Shown here: positions 1 through 5,507 of the stretch, piece by piece | Layout: each line of letters begins with the position of its first letter | How positions within the stretch are numbered: position 1 is the first letter of the stretch | Origin: an uncultured Erysipelotrichaceae bacterium | GTDB taxonomy: Bacteria; Bacillota_I; Bacilli_A; RF39; UBA660 | Assembly (NCBI GenBank): GCA_902772675.1 | Contig: CACYBN010000118.1 | Coordinates: forward strand, 1-13,460 | DNA: 13,460 nt | Direction: 5' to 3' | Program-made: the position numbers and the translations under genes | The notes under the pieces: model-generated | The model's database searches: none | Told to the model about the DNA's origin: nothing | The model's input: only the letters and a program-made list of their open reading frames with translations

Positions 1-156
1 AATCATAATGTAGGTGAATCATCAGAACAACTAATTGCTAATTTAAGAAATAGAATTTCTAATCAACAAATTGGTGATAGAATGGATTCAGGTATTAACC
101 ATTCATCTAATCAATGTGAACATATTTTAAAAAAAACATTAAGTCCTAAAGAGTAG
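1..156 (+). CDS. C-terminal end of an unrecognised protein (partial)
   Basis: Frame 1 is open from the first base of the window to a TAG at 154-156 and gives the last 51 residues of a protein whose start lies upstream. The peptide is hydrophilic and rich in Asn, Ser, Gln and Ile, with a single Cys near the end (motif NQCEHILKK), and has no membrane segment. I do not recognise the family. Codon use (AT-ending codons, AGA for Arg) matches the real genes of the window, so I take the frame as coding. A weak hairpin with a T-run follows the stop codon. Confidence 0.6.
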   Translation, partial: NHNVGESSEQLIANLRNRISNQQIGDRMDSGINHSSNQCEHILKKTLSPKE

Positions 157-178
157 AAGTAAAATATTGCTACTTTTT
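152..178 (+). terminator. Weak intrinsic terminator after the first gene
   Basis: Two alternative short stems can form: AGTAG 152-156 with CTACT 170-174, or AAGTA 157-161 with TACTT 171-175. A run of five T follows at 174-178. The stem has only five A/T-rich pairs, so termination would be inefficient. Its right arm contains the candidate -35 box of the next promoter. Confidence 0.35.
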
Positions 179-195
179 CTATAATTTGGTAAAAT
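167..195 (+). promoter_or_regulatory. Sigma-A-type promoter of a candidate small RNA
   Basis: TTGCTA (167-172), a 17-base spacer, then TAAAAT (190-195) preceded by the extended -10 dinucleotide TG (TGGTAAAAT). The same TGGTAAAAT string stands before the phosphoesterase gene at 1760-1768. Transcription would begin near 202. Confidence 0.5.
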
Positions 196-201
196 GTATT
201 T

Positions 202-292
202 AGTGATTGGTTGTTTATCAACTATTCCTAAGGTTTTGGATATACTATTTGTCCGTACCATGAGATTTAAAAGACTTATTTAAATCTTTTTT
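202..292 (+). ncRNA. Candidate small RNA of about 90 nt, family not recognised
   Basis: This stretch is bounded by a good promoter (167-195) and a strong intrinsic terminator (263-296) and contains no convincing gene. Seen in the sequence: a hairpin at 208-213/219-224, a possible pairing of GGA 238-240 with TCC 252-254, and the 9-bp terminator stem. The middle (CCTAAGG, GTCCGTACC) is richer in G+C than its surroundings and does not use the codons of the neighbouring genes. I could not match it to SRP RNA, 6S RNA, tmRNA, RNase P or a riboswitch class I know. The T-tract overlaps the stop codon of the convergent minus-strand gene, so that gene's transcript would be antisense to this RNA unless it stops first. 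The call rests on boundaries and composition only. Confidence 0.4.
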
Positions 293-296
293 ATTT
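263..296 (+). terminator. Strong intrinsic terminator
   Basis: Perfect 9-bp stem AGATTTAAA (263-271) with TTTAAATCT (279-287), 7-base loop, then a T-rich tract to 300. The T-tract is on the plus strand only, so it ends a rightward transcript and not the minus-strand gene that finishes at 291. Confidence 0.75.
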
Positions 297-1106
297 TTTA
301 GTAGCATTAATTGTTTTAGTACATTTAGTACCACTTAAAATAAATCCATCATCGCATTTATATATTTTTGAATGTAATAAAAGACAACGTGTTTCATCAG
401 GACCACCTAGACTAATAATAAGTATTTCTCCATAACCACTAGGACAATTTCCATCATTAGAAGGAATTGTTTCGCTTAGTTTAACACAATATTTACCACT
501 TGGAACTGAACTACTACCATATTCAGTCATACCACTAGGACATACAAGATCTGCATCTTTTGTCATTGTACATTTATCATTATTTAATTTATATCCGCTT
601 GGACATGTATATACAATAACTGGTTGTGTTGGTTCAGCAGGTGGATTAGTATTGTCATTATTACCACTAGTATTATTATTACCGCCACTAGTGTTATTAT
701 TAGATCCAGAATTTGTAGTTTCTGAAGTTTTACTACTATCTGTTTTAGTAGTTGAACTAGTAGAACCACTTGTACTAGATGGTTTCTTAGTAGTTGTACT
801 AGATTTAGAAGTGGATTTTTTCTTCGTAGTTGTAGTTGTTCCTTTTTTAGTAGTTTCAGTTTTTGTCTCTTCCTTTTTTTCTACAATAGTTTTAGATTCT
901 TCTTCAGTTTTTATTACTTCTTGTTCTTCAATTTTTTGTTCTTCTTTCTTTTCTCCTTCAACTTTTTCTATTACTGTTCCTTCTTCTTTTTTTATATCAT
1001 TCTTATTATTTGTTTTTTTGTCAAAAAAATTAAATTTTATTATAAAAAACAATAATAGAGAAAGTAAAAATACAATACAAATTATTATTTTTTTTCTTTT
1101 ATTCAT
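291..1106 (-). CDS. Membrane-anchored surface protein with low-complexity stalk and Cys-rich C-terminal repeats
   Basis: Predicted 271-residue protein. It opens with MNKRKK and one hydrophobic helix (about residues 7-26), consistent with a signal anchor and an outside C-terminus. A Lys/Glu-rich stretch (about 30-85), a Thr/Ser/Lys-rich stretch (86-130) and an Asn/Gly/Ser-rich stretch with repeated NTSG units (131-155) form an extended stalk. The last 105 residues carry eight Cys in four consecutive pairs (168/179, 189/207, 221/241, 251/262). Most units begin CPSG(Y/M), the last begins CDDGF. This suggests a disulphide-bonded, EGF-like head, but I do not recognise a named family. I chose the ATG at 1106 over the GTG at 1115 because AGGTGAG (1117-1111) sits 4 bases upstream of it, and the GTG lies within that ribosome binding site. 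It is the only minus-strand gene seen. Adhesion or wall contact is only a guess. Confidence 0.8.
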   Translation of the reverse strand: MNKRKKIIICIVFLLSLLLFFIIKFNFFDKKTNNKNDIKKEEGTVIEKVEGEKKEEQKIEEQEVIKTEEESKTIVEKKEETKTETTKKGTTTTTKKKSTSKSSTTTKKPSSTSGSTSSTTKTDSSKTSETTNSGSNNNTSGGNNNTSGNNDNTNPPAEPTQPVIVYTCPSGYKLNNDKCTMTKDADLVCPSGMTEYGSSSVPSGKYCVKLSETIPSNDGNCPSGYGEILIISLGGPDETRCLLLHSKIYKCDDGFILSGTKCTKTINATKK

Positions 1107-1125
1107 ATCTCTCACCTATATTAAA

Positions 1126-1154
1126 ATTATAACATTATTATATTAGATTAATTA
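1126..1154 (-). promoter_or_regulatory. Promoter of the Cys-rich surface protein
   Basis: On the minus strand, TGTTATAAT (1134-1126) is an extended -10 box. The base string 17 bp upstream (1154-1149, TAATTA) is a poor -35. Transcription would start near 1119, giving a very short leader in front of the AGGTGAG ribosome binding site. Confidence 0.5.
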
Positions 1155-1169
1155 GTATTTGAAATAATT

Positions 1170-1183
1170 ACATGTAAACATGT
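1170..1183. repeat. Perfect inverted repeat, possible operator
   Basis: ACATGT-AA-ACATGT. Each half is itself palindromic, so the element is both a direct and an inverted repeat. It lies upstream of a TTGACA string (1195-1200) in a gap containing a broken gene. No -10 box is well placed for that TTGACA, so a regulatory role is only suggested. Confidence 0.3.
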
Positions 1184-1240
1184 TGTATACTTGTTTGACA
1201 TTTATTTACACGGATTTTTTGGCTTATAAATATATATGGT

Positions 1241-1262
1241 ATATATGATATGTATCATATAT
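1241..1262. repeat. Perfect 22-bp dyad upstream of the broken gene, possible operator
   Basis: Arms ATATATGATA (1241-1250) and TATCATATAT (1253-1262) are exact reverse complements around a central TG. The dyad ends 8 bases before the GAGGTG ribosome binding site of the gene remnant at 1282. It could be a dimeric repressor site or a leader hairpin. In DNA this AT-rich, chance dyads are more likely than usual. Confidence 0.35.
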
Positions 1263-1281
1263 TAATAATAGAGGTGCTTAT

Positions 1282-1456
1282 TTGGATTCTTTAAGAGAAA
1301 AATATTTTAAATATTTGGAAAGTTTATTAATTTAAACAGATGAGTATATACCAGAAACTAAAAGTCAATTAACTGACTTTATAGATAAGAATTAAAAATG
1401 TAAATAAAGAAGATTTAAATATTAGTTTTATTGACATATTTTATAAAAAATATTAA
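1282..1456 (+). pseudogene. Remnant of a small gene, interrupted by a stop and a frameshift
   Basis: A good ribosome binding site (GAGGTG 1271-1276) lies 5 bases before a TTG at 1282. The frame then reads LDSLREKYFKYLESLLI, hits TAA at 1333-1335, continues in frame as TDEYIPETKSQLTDFIDKN to a second TAA at 1393-1395, and continues sensibly only after a one-base shift (KNVNKEDLNISFIDIFYKKY) to TAA at 1454-1456. One C-to-T change and one inserted T would explain both lesions. The repaired peptide of about 57 residues resembles a small helical protein, or possibly the core-binding N-terminus of a tyrosine recombinase. That resemblance is weak and I would not name it. Alternatively only the first 17-codon ORF is translated, or none of it. 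Confidence 0.35.
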
Positions 1457-1459
1457 TGT
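1431..1459 (+). promoter_or_regulatory. Promoter of the small membrane protein gene
   Basis: Consensus TTGACA (1431-1436), 17-base spacer, TAATGT (1454-1459). The predicted start near 1466 leaves room for the GGGAGG ribosome binding site at 1478-1483. The promoter overlaps the 3' end of the gene remnant. Confidence 0.5.
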
Positions 1460-1489
1460 AATATTATAGAATAGATAGGGAGGATTAAA

Positions 1490-1732
1490 ATGGCAGTAAG
1501 GAAGAAAAAAAATAATGCAGTAAGTATATCTCTAGATAAAATTGATATTATATTAGCTTTAATTTTAGCAGTTATAGTTGCATTCGTTGAAGCTTTAGTA
1601 CCAACAATTTTCTATAGTCAATTTGTTTCAGGAGACTTAACTTATAATCTATTTGTATTATGTTTTATTATTAATATTATCTTGAACTTCGGACTAGCAT
1701 TTTCAATTATTAAATCAACATTAAATAAATAA
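1490..1732 (+). CDS. Small two-helix membrane protein of unknown function
   Basis: The 80-residue product starts with a basic segment (AVRKKKNN) and has two hydrophobic helices, about residues 20-42 and 51-73, separated by a short polar loop (SQFVSGDLTYN). It ends LNK. The basic start suggests both termini are in the cytoplasm. The start is firm: GGGAGG at 1478-1483 lies 6 bases before the ATG, the strongest ribosome binding site in this part of the window, so the protein may be abundant. The gene is monocistronic, with its own promoter (1431-1459) and an intrinsic terminator right after the stop. I do not recognise the family and the neighbours give no functional hint. Confidence 0.75.
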   Translation: MAVRKKKNNAVSISLDKIDIILALILAVIVAFVEALVPTIFYSQFVSGDLTYNLFVLCFIINIILNFGLAFSIIKSTLNK

Positions 1733-1758
1733 AAGAAAATTTAATATTTTCTTTTTTT
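1733..1758 (+). terminator. Intrinsic terminator of the small membrane protein gene
   Basis: Stem AAGAAAAT (1733-1740... one-base offset at the stem foot) pairing with ATTTTCTT (1746-1753) around the 5-base loop TTAAT, followed by a T-run to 1758. It lies directly after the stop codon. The loop also supplies the weak -35 of the next promoter. Confidence 0.7.
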
Positions 1759-1768
1759 ATGGTAAAAT
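1740..1768 (+). promoter_or_regulatory. Promoter of the YfcE-like gene, nested in the terminator
   Basis: Extended -10 TGGTAAAAT (1760-1768). The string 17 bases upstream (TTTAAT, 1740-1745) lies in the terminator loop and is a weak -35, so the TG extension probably carries recognition. Confidence 0.5.
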
Positions 1769-1783
1769 TTAATTGGTGATATT

Positions 1784-2452
1784 ATGGATAATAAAGAAAT
1801 TGATAAACAAGTAAGTGAAATGTTAGATAGAGTATTAAATACTACCAAAAAGAAAGTTGAAGAAGCCAATCAAAAACAAGAAAAATTTAAAAGATTATTT
1901 TTCAATAGAAATTTTAAATATTTAGTTTTTTCTGATATTCATGGATCAGGATACTATGTTGATTATCTTATAAAAATCATAAAGAAGGAAAAACCTAATG
2001 CTGTGATATTATTAGGAGATTTATATTATCATGGTCCTCTTAATGAATTAACTAGAGAATATAATCCTAAAAAAGTAGCAGCTTCTTTAAATAAATATAG
2101 TGATATTATTTGGGCTATTAGAGGTAATTGTGATGCAGATGTAGATAATGAAATATCTAATTTTAATTTAGAAGATCATTTATTATTAACTATTGAAAAT
2201 AAGAGATTATATTTTACTCATGGAGATAAAGTTAATATGGATAATTATCCTAATGAATATTTTGATGTATTGATATATGGTCATTATCATACAGGTTTTA
2301 TTAAGAAGGACAATAATAAGATATTTGTTAATTCTGGAAGTATTTCATTACCAAAAAATAATACTAAAAATAGTTATTTATTAATAGATGAACATAATAT
2401 ATATTTAAAAGATTTAGATAATAATATTATTGATTCAGTCACTTATAAATAA
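1784..2452 (+). CDS. yfcE: YfcE-type metallophosphoesterase
   Basis: A 222-residue calcineurin-like phosphoesterase of the YfcE/MJ0936 group, expected to hydrolyse phosphodiester or phosphomonoester bonds with two metal ions in the cytoplasm. The natural substrate is unknown. Metal-binding motifs are present in order: SDIHGS (D51, H53), GDL (D79) followed by HGP, RGNCDADVD (N115, D117), THGD (H146) and YGHYHTG (H167, H169), then NSGSISLPK near residues 183-191, as is usual for YfcE. The first 43 residues are a charged, probably helical extension (Lys/Glu/Gln-rich) ahead of the fold; most YfcE proteins begin almost directly at the SDIHG strand. The ATG at 1784 is supported by GGTGAT at 1775-1780. 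I see no terminator after the stop, so some read-through into the ABC operon is possible. Confidence 0.9.
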   Translation: MDNKEIDKQVSEMLDRVLNTTKKKVEEANQKQEKFKRLFFNRNFKYLVFSDIHGSGYYVDYLIKIIKKEKPNAVILLGDLYYHGPLNELTREYNPKKVAASLNKYSDIIWAIRGNCDADVDNEISNFNLEDHLLLTIENKRLYFTHGDKVNMDNYPNEYFDVLIYGHYHTGFIKKDNNKIFVNSGSISLPKNNTKNSYLLIDEHNIYLKDLDNNIIDSVTYK

Positions 2453-2455
2453 TAA

Positions 2456-2484
2456 TTGAACTTATTTGCTAGTTATCATATAAT
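2456..2484 (+). promoter_or_regulatory. Promoter of the ABC transporter operon
   Basis: TTGAAC (2456-2461), 17-base spacer, consensus TATAAT (2479-2484). This is the best complete sigma-A promoter in the window. Transcription would start near 2491, ahead of the AGGTGG ribosome binding site at 2501-2506. Confidence 0.7.
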
Positions 2485-2514
2485 AGAAAATAGTTGTGTA
2501 AGGTGGGAGAATAT

Positions 2515-3420
2515 ATGGCAGAAGTATTAGAAGTTAAAAACTTGAATAAGTTTTTTGGAAAAAAACAAGTTTTAAAAGATGTCTCATTTTCTGTTAGTGA
2601 AGGAGAAATTCTAGGATTTATAGGACCTAATGGAGCTGGTAAAACCACTACTATAAAGAATATTTTAGGTCTTCAATCTTTTAATAGTGGAGAAGTTATT
2701 ATTAATGGATATGATATTAAAAAGGATTTTTCTAAAGCTATAGAAAAAGTTGGAGCTATAGTAGAAAGTCCAGATTTATATATGTATCTAACTGGTAGAA
2801 AGAATCTTGAATTAATAGCTAATTTATATAAAAATATACCAGATGGTAGAGTAGAAGATGTTATAGAATTAGTTGGTCTTAATAATCGTATTGATGATAA
2901 AGTGTCTAAATACAGTTTAGGTATGAGACAAAGATTAGGTATAGCAGCAGCTTTAATACAAAGCCCTAATTTATTAATTCTTGATGAACCTACTAATGGA
3001 TTAGATCCAGAAGGAATTAAAGAAATAAGAGATTTATTAAAGAAGTTAGTTAGAAAAGAAAAGACAGCAGTTCTTATATCTAGTCATAATTTATTAGAAT
3101 TAGAAACTATTTGTACTGATGTATGTATTATTCAAAAAGGTGAAATAGTTACAATAAACTCTATGAAAGAAATTAAAAAGACTAGCAGAGAAAATTATTT
3201 AATAACATTAGATAAAACTACAGGTATTAAAAAAATATTTAAACAAGACGTTGAAATTGTTGATGAAGATGTCATTCGTTTATACAAAACAAAAGAAGAT
3301 ATTCCAAATGTAATAAATACATTAATCGAAAATAATTACAATATTTATGAAATAGTTAAAGATAAACAATCTTTAGAAGAAGCTTTCTTAAGCAAGACAG
3401 GGGGGAATGAAATTGATTAA
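2515..3420 (+). CDS. ABC transporter ATP-binding protein (BcrA/EcsA-like)
   Basis: A 301-residue ATPase that would pair with the permease encoded next to form an ABC-2 exporter at the cytoplasmic membrane. Seen in order: Walker A GPNGAGKT (37-44), Q-loop region GAIVESPDLY with Glu84 where the canonical Gln would be (common in BcrA-type proteins), signature YSLGMRQRLG (133-142), Walker B LLILDEP with D157/E158, and H-loop SSH (H191). About 90 further residues form a C-terminal domain typical of bacitracin/lantibiotic-type exporters. The ATG at 2515 is chosen because AGGTGG lies 8 bases before it; an in-frame TTG at 2494 is upstream of that site and almost at the transcription start. The 3' end overlaps the permease gene. 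The substrate (peptide antibiotic, lipid, other) cannot be told from sequence. Confidence 0.92.
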   Translation: MAEVLEVKNLNKFFGKKQVLKDVSFSVSEGEILGFIGPNGAGKTTTIKNILGLQSFNSGEVIINGYDIKKDFSKAIEKVGAIVESPDLYMYLTGRKNLELIANLYKNIPDGRVEDVIELVGLNNRIDDKVSKYSLGMRQRLGIAAALIQSPNLLILDEPTNGLDPEGIKEIRDLLKKLVRKEKTAVLISSHNLLELETICTDVCIIQKGEIVTINSMKEIKKTSRENYLITLDKTTGIKKIFKQDVEIVDEDVIRLYKTKEDIPNVINTLIENNYNIYEIVKDKQSLEEAFLSKTGGNEID

Positions 3421-4819
3421 TTTGATTAAAAATGAATTAACAAAGATTCTTCACAAACCATCATTGTATGTATTATTTGCCATAGTAATAGCATTAAATA
3501 TTTTTGTTATCTTTATAGATACAATTGCACCAGCTGAAGTAATAGGTATGGCTACAGTTAAACCTAATATTAAAGATTATGATATGAAAAATGAAGAAGA
3601 AGTATCTATGTTTATAGATAATATGACAGATTATGATGTTGCTCAAGCTGCTAGAAAGTATGATTTTTATTCAGCAGAATATTATTATATAGATACAGAG
3701 TTAGTAGATTTATTTAGATGTATGAATGAAGTTAAATATGGTAAAGTTTCTGAAAAAGAAGCTAATGAATGTAAAAGTAATTTTGATTTAGCTATGGCTA
3801 GTTTAGAAAATTATGATTGGAAAAATAATTTGACTAATAAGAAAGCTGATTTAACAAAAAGATTACAAGAACTAAAAGAAGATAGTCCAACATATAAAGA
3901 AGACAAAGTAGTTTTAACTGCTGAAATTGAAGTAATTGACTATAGATTGAAGAATGATATTTATCCTTCATATAAAATAAGTTCAGCTGAATTAGATGAA
4001 TGGATAGTATATTCACAAGCATACTATTCTTGGGATAAAGAAGATGTTAAATATAATGAAGATGAATTAAAACAAAAAGAAGAAGCTACTAAAAACTATA
4101 TGATTCTAAAGTACAAGATGGATCATGAAATGATAAAGGCTAATTATAATGAAACACCAACAGATAATCTTTTAAGGTGTGTAAAATCATTAGATTTCTT
4201 TTCATTAATATGTTTAATAATGGTAGCAGGTTCAATTATATCTGAAGAATTTAATAAAGGAACTATTAAACAATTATTAGTAAGACCTTATTCTAGAATA
4301 AAAATATTAACTAGTAAGATTATTGCAACATTAATTATCTTTTTAATATTCTTCTTCCTAAGCAATGGATTAAGATTAATAATTGACTGTATTGGATATA
4401 ATTCATTTAATACTTTAAATACTCCAGTTGTCTTATATAATTATGCTAAAGAAACTGTATTTGGTATGAATATATTCTCGTATAGTTTATTATGTTTTGT
4501 ATCTATATTACCATTATATTTATTAATAATGTTAGGTGTATTACTTGTATCAATAATAACTACTAATAATGGTATATCTTCTGCAGTAGGATATATGTTA
4601 TTTATAGCTAGTGATATATTTATATTATTTAGTAATAATAGAATAGTTAGTTATTTACCAATAACAACTGCAGATTTAAATCCATATCTATTTGGAGGTT
4701 CATCTCCTTATAAATATGCTACTTTAGGAAGTTCATTATTAGTTGATATTACTACATTTATATTATTAATAGGACTTAGTATATTTTTATTTAAAAAGAA
4801 GAATATAAAGAATCAGTAA
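3407..4819 (+). CDS. ABC-2 type permease with a large extracellular domain
   Basis: A 470-residue partner of the preceding ATPase. It has one helix near the start (about 19-38) and an extracellular segment of roughly 220 residues (40-260) that is charged, Tyr-rich and partly coiled-coil. A helical bundle follows: about 263-280, 303-327, 358-385, 388-410 and 442-464. The motif SEEFNKGTIKQLLVRPYSR (279-297) after the second helix is the hallmark of ABC-2 permeases of the YfiM/BcrB/natB-like kind. The start is uncertain. The ribosome binding site GGGGGG (3400-3405) is only 1 base from the ATG at 3407 but 7 bases from an in-frame TTG at 3413, so the TTG may be the true start. Either way the gene overlaps the ATPase gene (by 14 or 8 bases), implying coupled translation. 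It ends in KKKNIKNQ. Confidence 0.88.
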   Translation: MKLINLIKNELTKILHKPSLYVLFAIVIALNIFVIFIDTIAPAEVIGMATVKPNIKDYDMKNEEEVSMFIDNMTDYDVAQAARKYDFYSAEYYYIDTELVDLFRCMNEVKYGKVSEKEANECKSNFDLAMASLENYDWKNNLTNKKADLTKRLQELKEDSPTYKEDKVVLTAEIEVIDYRLKNDIYPSYKISSAELDEWIVYSQAYYSWDKEDVKYNEDELKQKEEATKNYMILKYKMDHEMIKANYNETPTDNLLRCVKSLDFFSLICLIMVAGSIISEEFNKGTIKQLLVRPYSRIKILTSKIIATLIIFLIFFFLSNGLRLIIDCIGYNSFNTLNTPVVLYNYAKETVFGMNIFSYSLLCFVSILPLYLLIMLGVLLVSIITTNNGISSAVGYMLFIASDIFILFSNNRIVSYLPITTADLNPYLFGGSSPYKYATLGSSLLVDITTFILLIGLSIFLFKKKNIKNQ

Positions 4820-4826
4820 AATACTT

Positions 4827-4852
4827 AAACCTTGATTTTTCAAGGTTTTTTT
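4827..4852 (+). terminator. Intrinsic terminator of the ABC operon
   Basis: Perfect 9-bp stem AAACCTTGA (4827-4835) with TCAAGGTTT (4840-4848), loop TTTT, and seven T at 4846-4852. It begins 7 bases after the permease stop. Confidence 0.85.
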
Positions 4853-4860
4853 GTTATAAT
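4832..4860 (+). promoter_or_regulatory. Promoter with its -35 inside the terminator hairpin
   Basis: TTGATT (4832-4837) is formed by the left stem arm and loop of the terminator. A 17-base spacer (containing the right arm and T-tract) leads to TATAAT (4855-4860), preceded by TG (TGTTATAAT). Transcription would start near 4867, before AAGGAG at 4873-4878. Confidence 0.65.
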
Positions 4861-4887
4861 AATGGCACTTTTAAGGAGTGGTGTCTA

Positions 4888-5418
4888 ATGAATGGATTAT
4901 TTAGACTAAAAAGTAATGAAAACTTTCATCTATTGTCTTTTCAATTTCATACTTTAGATTATTCTATAGCCATATTAAAAAACAAAAGAGAAGAGTATTT
5001 AAAAGATCCAATTTTTAAACGTAAATTAGATAATTATTTAATGTTAAGAAGATTATCTTTTAGTAAAGATAGTGATTTAACTATTAATATGGAACATACT
5101 GCAGCAGAATATTTAAAAAGAGAAGATAATGAAGATTTAAGAATATATTTAAATATTTCTGAACATATAATTGCTAGAGAATTAGATAAGAATTATTTAA
5201 TTTCTAAAATAGATTTTTATTCAAATTATTTTAGATTAATAGGGAATAACTTATATTGTATAAATAATGGATTAAATACTGAATCTATTGAATTTACAGA
5301 TAATGATAGACAATTTTTATGTAGTTGTGCTAAAAAGAAAAATAGAATAGTATCTAATCCTGATCAAGGTATATATAATTATAATGATATTAGTCAACAA
5401 TATATAATAGCTAGTTAA
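4888..5418 (+). CDS. Soluble protein of unknown function, 176 residues
   Basis: I do not recognise this protein. It is 176 residues, charged, with many Tyr, Asn, Leu and Ile, no signal peptide and no membrane helix, so it is probably cytoplasmic. The first half is rich in hydrophobic and basic residues (FRLKSNENFHLLSFQFH; KNKREEYLKD; LMLRRLSF). The centre looks helical (AAEYLKREDNEDLRIYLNI). The C-terminal third has three Cys (LYCINN and LCSCAKKK) that could bind a metal, although no fourth ligand is obvious. The start is firm: AAGGAG at 4873-4878 lies 9 bases before the ATG. The gene has its own promoter and is closed by a terminator directly after the stop, so it is monocistronic. Codon use is like that of its neighbours, which argues for a lineage-specific gene and not a recent import. 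Confidence 0.75.
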   Translation: MNGLFRLKSNENFHLLSFQFHTLDYSIAILKNKREEYLKDPIFKRKLDNYLMLRRLSFSKDSDLTINMEHTAAEYLKREDNEDLRIYLNISEHIIARELDKNYLISKIDFYSNYFRLIGNNLYCINNGLNTESIEFTDNDRQFLCSCAKKKNRIVSNPDQGIYNYNDISQQYIIAS

Positions 5419-5445
5419 AAAGTATAAATTATTTATACTTTTTTT
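5417..5445 (+). terminator. Intrinsic terminator overlapping the stop codon
   Basis: A perfect 12-bp A/T-rich stem (5417-5428 with 5432-5443, core AGTATAAA/TTTATACT), 3-base loop TTA, and T-run to 5445. The stem starts inside the TAA stop of the preceding gene. Confidence 0.8.
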
Positions 5446-5447
5446 CA

Positions 5448-5476
5448 TTTTCAAACTTAAAATAGTATGATAAAAT
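5448..5476 (+). promoter_or_regulatory. Promoter of the single-pass membrane protein gene
   Basis: TTTTCA (5448-5453) begins 3 bases after the terminator T-run. A 17-base spacer leads to TAAAAT (5471-5476) with upstream TG (TGATAAAAT). Confidence 0.5.
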
Positions 5477-5507
5477 TGATATAGAATAGAATAAAGAGTG
5501 TGATTAT

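Noticed and set aside
194..283. 29-codon ORF from ATG 194 to TAA 283
   Set aside because: The ATG overlaps the -10 box and lies upstream of the predicted transcription start, there is no ribosome binding site, the ORF runs into the terminator stem, and its codons (AAG, GTC, CGT, ACC) are unlike those of the real genes.
660..705. Short direct repeats around CCACTAGT as a possible repeat array
   Set aside because: They encode the NTSG units of the protein stalk; they are short and irregular, with no spacer pattern, so not CRISPR or VNTR on this evidence.
584..769. Second minus-strand ORF of 61 codons inside the surface protein gene
   Set aside because: Alternate frame of the NTSG/NN repeats; the composition is a by-product of the true frame.
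652..1146. Plus-strand ORF of 164 codons opposite the surface protein gene
   Set aside because: Antisense shadow of low-complexity Thr/Ser/Lys codons; it gives an implausible Val/Leu/Phe-rich protein with no ribosome binding site.
1195..1230. TTGACA 1195-1200 with TATAAA 1225-1230 as a promoter
   Set aside because: The spacer is 24 bases, far from the 16-18 needed, and no -10 lies at the right distance.
3834..4022. Minus-strand ORF of 62 codons in the permease gene
   Set aside because: Shadow of a well-supported ABC-2 permease; no start signals.
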